From: Mesorhizobium sp. M2E.F.Ca.ET.219.01.1.1
GTDB taxonomy: Bacteria; Pseudomonadota; Alphaproteobacteria; Rhizobiales; Rhizobiaceae
Assembly (NCBI RefSeq): GCF_004016445.2
Contig: NZ_SADT02000009.1
Coordinates: 39,607-103,606, forward strand
Length of the DNA: 64,000 nucleotides
Direction of reading: 5' to 3'
Made by a program: the position numbers and the translations under genes. Below, one piece after another: positions 8,565 to 15,964 of the stretch. The notes below the pieces were generated by a model. The model was not told the DNA's origin and ran no database searches. It saw nothing but the letters and a program-made list of their open reading frames with translations. The number at the start of each line of letters is the position of its first letter. Position 1 is the stretch's first letter.

Positions 8565-8592
8565 GGTCATGACCGGGCGCTTACGAGGATAC
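8565..8592. repeat. IS66 right end: terminal repeat and target duplication
   Basis: The right terminal repeat ends CGGGCGCTTAC at 8584 and reads GTAAGCGCCCGGTCATGACC on the minus strand. GAGGATAC at 8585-8592 is the second copy of the target duplication. Confidence 0.9.
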
Positions 8593-8649
8593 AGAGCGTG
8601 GCGACGGCCTGTCGTGTTCGGCTTTGGCATCAAAAGAGGGAGATCAAAT

Positions 8650-9348
8650 ATGCCTCAAAGGATTTGCGCGATCAGCGGCAAAGGCGGCGCCGGGAAGACG
8701 ACGGTCATTATCCTCGTTGCCGGCGAGTACGCTATTCAGGGAAAGAGGGTTCTTCTGATCGACGCCGATCCGCGCCAGAACCTCGCCGAATGGTGGAAGC
8801 GATGTGAGGCCAAGGACAATCTTCCGGCCAACATCGAGCTGCACAGCGCGGCCACGCAGCGAAGCATTGAAACCGTGCTGGCCGAACAAGACGGCGTCTA
8901 TGACGTAATCCTGATGGACTCTCCCGGTGTCGACAGCGTCATCCGCGACACGATCATCCGCAACTCTGACCTGGTGCTGACGCCTCTTCAGCCGAACCAG
9001 GATGAAATTAAGGCGGCCGGCGAAGCCGCCACCATCACGGCGGATATTGGCGACCGGGAGGGGCGCGCGATTCCCCACCTCAACGTGGTGACGCGCATCG
9101 CCCTGCCGGGACGCGTTCTCGAGGCCTACAGGCTGATCCGTCCGTTCATCGCCAACCTTCGCGACAATGGCTATGAATCGACGCTGATGGAAACCGAGCT
9201 CACCGAAAGAAATTGCTACCGCGAAATCCGCAACGGTCTCGGCACCTTGCAGATGCTCGAGCTCACTGATCCGGTCATGAAGGGTCGCGCGGAGATCGCG
9301 GCGTTTGTGGCTGAGCTCGATCACCATCTCGCGGCAACCCGGAAATAG
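8650..9348 (+). CDS. ParA/VirC1-like ATPase of the mobilisation module
   Basis: A 232-residue deviant-Walker ParA-family ATPase. Walker A is KGGAGKTT at residues about 10-17, ADPRQNLAEWW follows strand 2, and the D of VILMDSPGVDS is the Walker B region. Length and layout fit VirC1, which binds overdrive near the T-DNA border and recruits relaxosomes to the cell pole; a plasmid-partition ParA is the alternative. The ATG at 8650 has a good ribosome site (GAGGGAG), so upstream in-frame codons were left out. It is followed by a ribbon-helix-helix gene in the order of virC1-virC2. The IS66 insertion lies 57 bases upstream and may have replaced its promoter. Confidence 0.85.
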   Translation: MPQRICAISGKGGAGKTTVIILVAGEYAIQGKRVLLIDADPRQNLAEWWKRCEAKDNLPANIELHSAATQRSIETVLAEQDGVYDVILMDSPGVDSVIRDTIIRNSDLVLTPLQPNQDEIKAAGEAATITADIGDREGRAIPHLNVVTRIALPGRVLEAYRLIRPFIANLRDNGYESTLMETELTERNCYREIRNGLGTLQMLELTDPVMKGRAEIAAFVAELDHHLAATRK

Positions 9349-9355
9349 GTGGGAA

Positions 9356-9793
9356 ATGTCTAAACCAGGCAAACTGTCCGTCTCTGACTTTCCGATCGCT
9401 CCTCGGCGGCCGAAGCCAGCCACATCCAAAGCCACAATGAAACCAGCCTCTGTGTCGGAAGAGGAGGCCCGAATGACCGCACAGGGGCCAACAGTGCTGC
9501 CGGTTTCAGAAGCGGATGCGACAAGTGAGCGGCCTCGGCGCGGTCTGCCAAACCCGACCGGGGAAGAGCGCAAGAGCAAGGCGCTCGAACGTGCCCTGGC
9601 TCAGGAGGAGGGACGTTATCGCCTCCGCGACTTGAAGCGGGCGCACGCGCGGGAAGCCAAGCACTACGTCAATTGCCCGCTGGACTACGACACGAAGATG
9701 CGACTGCAAAAAGCCGCCTTCGACAACGACATCAAGATGACCGTGATCATCAAGGCGGCCATCGACCAGTTCCTTCGGGACAACGGCTATTGA
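9356..9793 (+). CDS. VirC2/ParB-like ribbon-helix-helix partner
   Basis: A 145-residue protein starting at ATG 9356, eight bases after the ParA-like stop. The first 90 residues are polar and probably disordered (many Pro, Ser, Glu). The C-terminus (KHYVNCPLDYDTKMRLQKAAFDNDIKMTVIIKAAIDQFLRDNGY) has a ribbon-helix-helix pattern: a short strand followed by two helices. VirC2 has the same architecture, with a disordered N-terminus and an RHH-fold C-terminus, and partners VirC1. I infer that it binds DNA at the oriT-proximal array and loads the ATPase. Confidence 0.65.
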   Translation: MSKPGKLSVSDFPIAPRRPKPATSKATMKPASVSEEEARMTAQGPTVLPVSEADATSERPRRGLPNPTGEERKSKALERALAQEEGRYRLRDLKRAHAREAKHYVNCPLDYDTKMRLQKAAFDNDIKMTVIIKAAIDQFLRDNGY

Positions 9794-9796
9794 TCC

Positions 9797-10189
9797 GTGC
9801 CCGGTCGAAGCTTCCCGCTCGGGATCACGATCGGTATCCTTATTGGCATCTATGCCGCACCATGGGCCGGAAGCCAAGGCATCGACTTGGGTGAAGGCTC
9901 GAATGCTGCTTCCCCATTGAACGGGCTTATGGAATCCGCTCTCGATACGGCCATCCGGCCATCTGACGAAACCGCCAAAGGCGAGCTCTTTCGCTTATCC
10001 AATTGGGATATCTCAGTGCACGGGACTGGATCGACGGTTACCGTGAAGCGATGTATTAGGAATGGCAGAGATTCTATCGCGCGCGAACTCCTGGCGCATC
10101 GGGGGTGGGTCGATGGGGAAAAACTTGTCGAAGCTGTGTTCGAGGGAAACCCGGGTGCTTGGCGAATGGTTGCAGCAAAGGCCATCTAA
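9797..10189 (+). CDS. Hypothetical protein with N-terminal membrane or signal segment
   Basis: A 130-residue protein starting at GTG 9797, four bases after the RHH gene. An N-terminal hydrophobic segment (FPLGITIGILIGIYAAPWAG) suggests a signal peptide or anchor. The rest is soluble and ends REL..GWVDGEKLVEAVFEGNPGAWRMVAAKAI. Tight spacing with the two upstream genes suggests one operon. I do not recognise the family. Confidence 0.55.
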   Translation: MPGRSFPLGITIGILIGIYAAPWAGSQGIDLGEGSNAASPLNGLMESALDTAIRPSDETAKGELFRLSNWDISVHGTGSTVTVKRCIRNGRDSIARELLAHRGWVDGEKLVEAVFEGNPGAWRMVAAKAI

Positions 10190-10215
10190 TTTTCTCTCAG
10201 TGGGAGGGAGGGGAC

Positions 10216-10722
10216 GTGCCTAAGGATATGGATGCCTATAGAGACAAAATGGATTTGGTCGAGACGATTGATCCCGAGATCGATAAACCTGTTTTCCGCC
10301 GCCCGGGATACGACGGCATCAAAACCTTTGGCGAGATTGACGAAAGAATAGCTCAGTTCATCCGCAAGGCGCGCGAGGACAAGGATCTGACGCGCGCGGA
10401 GCTCGCGCCCTTGCTTGGCCTTTCGATGCAGGTTTATGGCCGTTATGAACGTGCCTTTTCAAAGATGCACGTAACCAGGATGATCCACCTGTGCGAAATC
10501 CTAGGATTTATGCCGATGGAAATGCTGTACAGCGCTGCCCCGCATCTATGGGGCCGCACGCCGGAAGAAGCGCGCGACAGCATGGAACTCGCGCGACAGG
10601 TCGTGTCTCTTCCGCACGGCACCAAGCGCGATCTGCTCGCCCTGGTCAAGAAAATGGCGGACTTGGAGCGTGCCGCCGGTGGCACGCCGGGGAGTGCACC
10701 AAAGGGCGATGGGGACCGCTAA
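10216..10722 (+). CDS. XRE-family transcriptional regulator
   Basis: A 168-residue regulator with a helix-turn-helix near residues 48-105 (IAQFIRKAREDKDLTRAELAPLLGLSMQVYGRYERAFSKMHVTRMIHLCEILG). The C-terminal 60 residues are helical and charged. The GTG at 10216 was chosen because a strong GGAGGGGAC ribosome site precedes it; a longer in-frame reading from 10105 overlaps the previous gene. It sits 183 bases upstream of mcrB in the same direction and may control it. Confidence 0.8.
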   Translation: MPKDMDAYRDKMDLVETIDPEIDKPVFRRPGYDGIKTFGEIDERIAQFIRKAREDKDLTRAELAPLLGLSMQVYGRYERAFSKMHVTRMIHLCEILGFMPMEMLYSAAPHLWGRTPEEARDSMELARQVVSLPHGTKRDLLALVKKMADLERAAGGTPGSAPKGDGDR

Positions 10723-10904
10723 TCCCTGCCCCGCATTTGTCCTGACCAACTTGGCTTGTCGCCGTCGCCCGCCTTCGTGGGACGCCGAACGGCTTCAGAC
10801 GAAAGCAGTCTTTGATTTTGCAGTTCCTGGAAACGAAAGAGGGCGCGAGGGGAAACTTGCCCATCGCTGTCGGACAACGCAATATCGGGGGCAACGGGGG
10901 ATCG

Positions 10905-13106
10905 ATGAGCCTAGACATCAACAAGAGCTACAAAGCTATTCTCGACGGTGCCAGGCAAGGCCGCTTTGTCTCGTACGGCGAAGTTGCTGCGGCGAGCGGT
11001 TTGGCGTGGAAAAAAGCCCGGCGTCCGTTGCCGCTGCAGCTCGACCAGCTCGTAGTGATCTCTCGCGAGCGCGGATGGCCGCTCATCTCGGCCATCGTCG
11101 TCAGCAAAGATAATGTCGAAACGGGTAGGCTGGAAGGCGAGTCCCTTTCAGGATTCATGGCGGCGGTGAAGAAGGTTGGCCTGACCGTCGATGACCCCCA
11201 CAGATTTGTTCAGGAACAGCAACAGGCGGTCTTTGAATGGGCTAGGATAGCTCCCGACGAACTGGGGATGCCCTCCGATAATGATGACGATGACGCAGGA
11301 GGGCCGCGTTTCGTTCATTACTTCAATCCTGTGCTCGACGCGCTGCGCGCGCAGGGCGGTTCGGCAACACCTGACAAGGTATTCGCGTGGATCAAAGATC
11401 ACCTCGACATTCCTGCCGCGGAAATCGAAGGGGTCAATAAAGGCGGGCAATCCAAGTTTAACAACAAAGTCGCCTGGGCGCGCTTCTATCTGGCGAAGGC
11501 CGGGTTGATCGACGCCGCGAAACGCGGCGTGTGGGCACTGACTTCGGAAGGCCTGAATACGTCGCTTACTCATGCGGGCGCGTTACAAATCTTTCGCGAG
11601 GTCCAATCGCAGTTCAAGACCGCCGAAGACGAGGAGGAGCCCGCGCCAGAGGTTGTGACAGGACAGGAGCTATTTGCCGATCCGGCACGCAGCTTCTGGT
11701 TTGTAGGAGCGGCCTGGGGAACGGATGATCAAACGCCGCGCTTTCTGTCAGAGGGCATTTGGCAGAATGGCTACCAAGACAAGTTCGGCGATGAAGTTCG
11801 CCGCATGAAGCGGGGAGACCGCATCGCCATCAAGGCGGCGTTCGTGCGCAAGCACAATCTGCCGTTCGATAACCGCGGACAGCCCGTGTCCTGTATGCGC
11901 ATAAAGGCGATCGGAACGATCACTGAAAACCTTGGCGACGGCAGGACCGTCAAGGTGGAATGGGAAGTGCTAGACCCTCCCCGCGACTGGTTCTTCTACA
12001 CGTACCGGGTCACCGTCGTTGAAGCCGATGCGAGTGATGAGCTCGCGCGAAGGCTGATCGTCTTCGCCTTTGCGGGAGCAAAACAGGATTACGATTTCTG
12101 GATCAGACAGCCCTATTTTGCCAAGAGGTACGGGCCAGAGCAAAAGGCGGCGAGCCTTGAAGAGTTTTTCGAGACGGATGCACTCGAAACCGAGGAAGAG
12201 GCGGCAGCCCCTTCATACACGGTCGACAACATCGCGGACGATGGCTGCTTCCTGGCCAAGGAAGAAATCAGCGGCATCCTGGCCCGCATCGACAGCAAGC
12301 GGAACATCGTCTTGCAAGGACCACCAGGAACGGGCAAGACGTGGCTCGCCAAGAGGCTTGCTTACGCGCTGATCGGATCAAAAGACCCGAAAGTCACGCG
12401 CGACCGTCTGCGCGTGATGCAGTTCCATCCTTCACTCTCATACGAAGATTTCGTGCGCGGCTGGCGACCCTCGGGTGACGGCAAGCTTGCGCTGGTCGAC
12501 GGCGTGTTTCTGGAGATCGTCGAAGCCGCAAAGGCCGAGCCGGATCGGCCGTTCGTTCTCGTGATCGAGGAGATTAATCGCGGCAACCCGGCACAGATTT
12601 TCGGTGAGGCGCTGACACTCCTGGAGGACACAAAGCGCAGTCGCGAGGAAGCTATGGAGCTCGCCTATCGGAGGGAGCTCGGAGAGCGGGTTTACGTGCC
12701 GCGCAACCTCTATGTCATCGGCACTATGAATATCGCCGACCGCTCGCTGGCGCTTGTGGACCTGGCCCTTCGCCGTCGCTTCGCGTTCATCACCCTTGAG
12801 CCGCAGCTCAATGGCCTGTGGCGGGATTGGTGCGCTAACAAATGTGGACTTGCAGTGGATGCCATTTCACTCATCGAGCGGCGCATGAATGCGCTCAACG
12901 AGGAGATCGGCGAGGATCGCTCTCTTGGGCATCAGTACCGCATCGGTCATAGTTACGTGACGCCCGCCGGGGCCCTGGCCGGTGACGCGAAGGGATGGTT
13001 CGGCGACGTCGTTCGCACGGAAATTGTGCCGCTGCTTGAAGAATACTGGTTCGACGCGCCCGAAAAGGTGGCTGGAGCAAAGCAAAAGCTGCTCGAAGGG
13101 CTATAA
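10905..13106 (+). CDS. mcrB: McrB-type GTPase with modified-base-reader domain
   Basis: A 733-residue motor subunit of a McrBC modification-dependent restriction system. The C-terminal AAA+ domain has Walker A GPPGTGKT (about 468-476), Walker B/signature VIEEINRG (about 552) and the GTP-specificity motif TMNIADRS (about 605). Upstream, residues about 138-218 (NPVLDALRAQGGSATPDKVFAWIKDHLD) look like an Mrr-N winged helix. Residues about 260-390 (SFWFVGAAWG to VTVVEAD) look like an EVE/PUA-type domain that reads a flipped modified base. The ATG at 10905 has a G-rich ribosome site; the frame extends upstream to 10812. The stop overlaps the mcrC start (TAATG). Confidence 0.92.
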   Translation: MSLDINKSYKAILDGARQGRFVSYGEVAAASGLAWKKARRPLPLQLDQLVVISRERGWPLISAIVVSKDNVETGRLEGESLSGFMAAVKKVGLTVDDPHRFVQEQQQAVFEWARIAPDELGMPSDNDDDDAGGPRFVHYFNPVLDALRAQGGSATPDKVFAWIKDHLDIPAAEIEGVNKGGQSKFNNKVAWARFYLAKAGLIDAAKRGVWALTSEGLNTSLTHAGALQIFREVQSQFKTAEDEEEPAPEVVTGQELFADPARSFWFVGAAWGTDDQTPRFLSEGIWQNGYQDKFGDEVRRMKRGDRIAIKAAFVRKHNLPFDNRGQPVSCMRIKAIGTITENLGDGRTVKVEWEVLDPPRDWFFYTYRVTVVEADASDELARRLIVFAFAGAKQDYDFWIRQPYFAKRYGPEQKAASLEEFFETDALETEEEAAAPSYTVDNIADDGCFLAKEEISGILARIDSKRNIVLQGPPGTGKTWLAKRLAYALIGSKDPKVTRDRLRVMQFHPSLSYEDFVRGWRPSGDGKLALVDGVFLEIVEAAKAEPDRPFVLVIEEINRGNPAQIFGEALTLLEDTKRSREEAMELAYRRELGERVYVPRNLYVIGTMNIADRSLALVDLALRRRFAFITLEPQLNGLWRDWCANKCGLAVDAISLIERRMNALNEEIGEDRSLGHQYRIGHSYVTPAGALAGDAKGWFGDVVRTEIVPLLEEYWFDAPEKVAGAKQKLLEGL

Positions 13107-14236
13107 TGCAGGCCACGACGATTGACAGGCCCGGAGAAGACGCAAGCAGATTGATCGGCGGCATTCCAGTTCGCAATATCTGGCTGCTCTTTCTGTATGC
13201 CCACAACCTCGCGCAATTGCACGGCCAGCACGCAGCTGCGGTCGAAGACTCGCCGGACTTCCCGTCGTTGATTGGCAGAATCCTCTGTTATGCCGTCGAT
13301 CGGCGGCTGCGGCGAAATCTTAGCAGAGGCTACCTGCAAAAGCGGGCTGTACTCGCCCGCGTTAGAGGGCGCATCGACATCCTCGATACCTTCGCAGGTG
13401 ACCTGCTGAGCAAGGGCATGGTTGCATGCCGATTCGAGGAGTTCACGTTCGACACGCCGCGCAATCGTCTTGTCCGGGCTGCATTGGATTCTCTCGCAAA
13501 CCGTCTCGACGACTGGACGCTGGCCCATGAATGCCGCCGTTTAGCCGGCGATCTGGGGCGCCAAGGCGTCGGGGGGATCAAGCCTTCGCGCGCCGAGCTG
13601 AGCGCAGATCGCATCGGGCGGCATGATGCCGACGACCTTTTGATGGTGACTCTCGCGCGGCTGGTGTTCGACCTCGTATTGCCAACCGAAGATTCCGGCG
13701 GGCACACACTGACACGCGTGGAGAAGGACATCGTGCTCGTCCGCCACCTGTTCGAGAAAGCTATTGGAAATTTCTACGCTGCCGAATTGCCGCACCTTGG
13801 ATGGAAAGTCCATCAAGGCAAGTTTCTAAAATGGCAGATCGAATCCGAAACGCGTGGTATCGCCGCGATCATGCCGGGGATGATTTCTGACATCATTCTA
13901 GAGCACGCAGGGCAAGGGAAGCGTCTCATTATCGACACCAAATTCACGTCAGTCTTTGGACGCTCACAGCACCGCGCCGCTGTGCTGAAGAGCGGCTACA
14001 TCTATCAACTGTACGCCTATCTCCGTAGCCAAGAACGGGCGGACAATGCGCTCTCGCTGACTGCCTCGGGAATGTTCATCCATCCGTCGATTGATACCGA
14101 TGTCAACGAGTCGGTACGCATCCAGGGGCATGAGCTGCGTTTTGTCACGGTCGACCTCGCGCAATCGACCTCGGGGGTTATCCAGCGCCTGCGCGACATC
14201 GTTCTATCGCCCAGAACCGACTTGGTCAGCGCCTAA
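13106..14236 (+). CDS. mcrC: McrC endonuclease subunit
   Basis: A 376-residue nuclease subunit of McrBC. The C-terminal PD-(D/E)XK core is visible as GMISDIILEH followed by RLIIDTKFTS, giving the D...DxK catalytic set, then a conserved YQLYAY. The N-terminal part (GGIPVRNIWLLFLYAHNLAQL) is the family's McrB-contacting region. It is translationally coupled to mcrB by a one-base overlap. The pair should cut DNA carrying modified cytosines, as in incoming methylated phage or plasmid DNA. Full length. Confidence 0.9.
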   Translation: MQATTIDRPGEDASRLIGGIPVRNIWLLFLYAHNLAQLHGQHAAAVEDSPDFPSLIGRILCYAVDRRLRRNLSRGYLQKRAVLARVRGRIDILDTFAGDLLSKGMVACRFEEFTFDTPRNRLVRAALDSLANRLDDWTLAHECRRLAGDLGRQGVGGIKPSRAELSADRIGRHDADDLLMVTLARLVFDLVLPTEDSGGHTLTRVEKDIVLVRHLFEKAIGNFYAAELPHLGWKVHQGKFLKWQIESETRGIAAIMPGMISDIILEHAGQGKRLIIDTKFTSVFGRSQHRAAVLKSGYIYQLYAYLRSQERADNALSLTASGMFIHPSIDTDVNESVRIQGHELRFVTVDLAQSTSGVIQRLRDIVLSPRTDLVSA

Positions 14237-14478
14237 GATAATTGGGAAGCCGTGCCGATACCCTTTACGCGGTAGTCGTGTGGCGACCAGGGCGATCTGT
14301 TCCGCAATGTCGAGGATACTCTTAGGCGCTGGATCAGGTCTTTCGTCTTTTCAGCTAGTCCGGAACCGGAACCTCAACGGAACGATTACGAAGCGGCGTT
14401 TCGTAGAGGGACCGACGATTGACGGTTCAAATGGTGTGATCGCGGCGCTTGGGTGCCAAGTCATCTTTAGAGCGAAGC

Positions 14479-15963
14479 TCATCTCTGGCATGCCTTCACA
14501 AGCTCCTTCACGGCCTCGATCGCCGCCGTCACGTCAGCCTTTACGATAGGCTGCGTGGGATTGTGCGAGAGCGGATTGAGGATGAGCTTCTTGTATTTCT
14601 TCAATCCCTTGAAGGCTGCCTCGCGGCCGGTGTTCCCCTTCGCGTGGGCTTCGCCCTTGTTGAGCAGATCCTCGATTTTGATCTTCTGCGGATCATCCAT
14701 GTAACCGAACGGGATGTTGTGCTTACGGCAGTAGCGGCGCAGCGTCAGTTCGCACGCCGTGCGGGCATAGTTCGCTGCGGCTGCGGGATGATTATCGTCG
14801 AGGAACCTGCCCGCCTGTTTCAAGGTCTCCGTGACCAGATCCTCCTGGCTCTCCCAGATCACTGGTCGCAACAGGCCATCGGCGTCGAGCTTCTCATATA
14901 TCTCGATCGCCTTCCACGGCTCGCCCGACAGTTGCTCGCGCGCGAGTTCGAACCAGAAGCGGTCGTGGGTGAGCAGGATGATCTGCCACCCCTTGAACAA
15001 TTCCCCGATCAGGTCCAGCACCGGCCGGCGATGCGAATAGTCGAGGCTGATCAGCAGATCGTCGAGCACTAGCAGCTTCAGCGCCTTGTCATTTTCCGGG
15101 ACGCAGGCGAGGCGACCAGCAAGATATGTCGCGATCGCCAGCGCGGAAAGGCGCGCCTCATTCAGGAAATTGGGTGGCGCCGGCAGCGCATGATCCCGAA
15201 ATTTTACGCTTGCGGTCAGCGTCTGGTTGACGAATTCGCGCTTCTTCTCGTCATAAGTCACGCCGAAGAAGGTGAAGCCTACCAGGTCGAGTGCATCCGG
15301 CTGAAAAACGTCGAGCAGCTTGCGGAGGACGGATTTGGCATGGGCTTCCAGCGCCTCTAGCGCCTGCTTCATTCCTTCATTGAACTGGTCGCAGGCTGCC
15401 TTAACCTTCTCCGCGAAATCCGACGGACGACGAGTTCCCCTCGTGTATTGTACGCGGCGCTCGAGGGCTGCGTCCACTTCCGCCCACAGTTCGCCGACTG
15501 TCCGTTTAAGTCCGCCTGCGACCGTCGCCTCGTAATCGGCGAGGAGCTTTTCCACCGCCACGGTGAACAGGTTCGGGGCGTCGTTCGCCGTCCGGCCCGT
15601 GTTCATTTCGATCAGCCGCGTATGGCTCAGAAAGGCCGACTTTCGCGCCGTATCCAGCACCGTTGCGGTCGGATGCACTGCCTGCGACCACAGCAGCTCG
15701 ATCTTGTCGGTCAGTGTGGCCTTGACGCTCGGTTCAGCTGACTCGCTGAAAACATTGCGCATCGGCGAAATATCTTGCGCCTCAACCGAGAATAGACCAC
15801 GAAGCGCACGGTAGATGGAGGACTTGCCCGATCCATTCTCGCCCCAGACCAACAGGTTCTTGCCATCGAGAAGGATGGAGGCCGGCGCCAATGAAGGAAA
15901 GGCACGGAAGTCGGAAATAGCGATGGACGCGATCCTCGCGGCGTCTCCCCCCGGCTTCGCCAT
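14479..15963 (-). CDS. ABC/SMC-type ATPase with helical C-terminal domain
   Basis: A 494-residue ATPase, last gene of a leftward three-gene operon. Walker A is GENGSGKSS near residue 40-48, preceded by ISDFRAFPSL as in RecF/SMC-like heads. Near residue 300 is LLVLDDLLISLDYSHRRPVLD (Walker B and D-loop), followed by ILLTHDRFW (H-loop). The insertion between the two halves is short, so it lacks the long coiled coil of true SMC proteins. The last 120 residues (NYARTACELTLRRYC ... LNPLSHNPTQPIVKADV) are all-helical and resemble HEPN-like domains associated with defence ATPases, but I see no clear RX4-6H nuclease motif. One base separates it from the methyltransferase gene. Confidence 0.8.
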   Translation of the reverse strand: MAKPGGDAARIASIAISDFRAFPSLAPASILLDGKNLLVWGENGSGKSSIYRALRGLFSVEAQDISPMRNVFSESAEPSVKATLTDKIELLWSQAVHPTATVLDTARKSAFLSHTRLIEMNTGRTANDAPNLFTVAVEKLLADYEATVAGGLKRTVGELWAEVDAALERRVQYTRGTRRPSDFAEKVKAACDQFNEGMKQALEALEAHAKSVLRKLLDVFQPDALDLVGFTFFGVTYDEKKREFVNQTLTASVKFRDHALPAPPNFLNEARLSALAIATYLAGRLACVPENDKALKLLVLDDLLISLDYSHRRPVLDLIGELFKGWQIILLTHDRFWFELAREQLSGEPWKAIEIYEKLDADGLLRPVIWESQEDLVTETLKQAGRFLDDNHPAAAANYARTACELTLRRYCRKHNIPFGYMDDPQKIKIEDLLNKGEAHAKGNTGREAAFKGLKKYKKLILNPLSHNPTQPIVKADVTAAIEAVKELVKACQR

Positions 15964-15964
15964 G

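Larger units (their letters stand above)
5815..8584 (+). mobile_element. Complete IS66-family insertion sequence (2770 bp)
   Basis: The element is bounded by terminal inverted repeats beginning GTAAGCG and by an exact 8-bp duplication GAGGATAC at 5807-5814 and 8585-8592, the length usual for IS66. It carries the full set tnpA, tnpB, tnpC and a small accessory gene, all in the same direction and without visible frameshifts. The perfect duplication and intact genes suggest a recent, possibly still active insertion. It landed 57 bases upstream of the ParA/VirC1-like start codon, separating that gene from the motif array and oriT. Confidence 0.93.
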
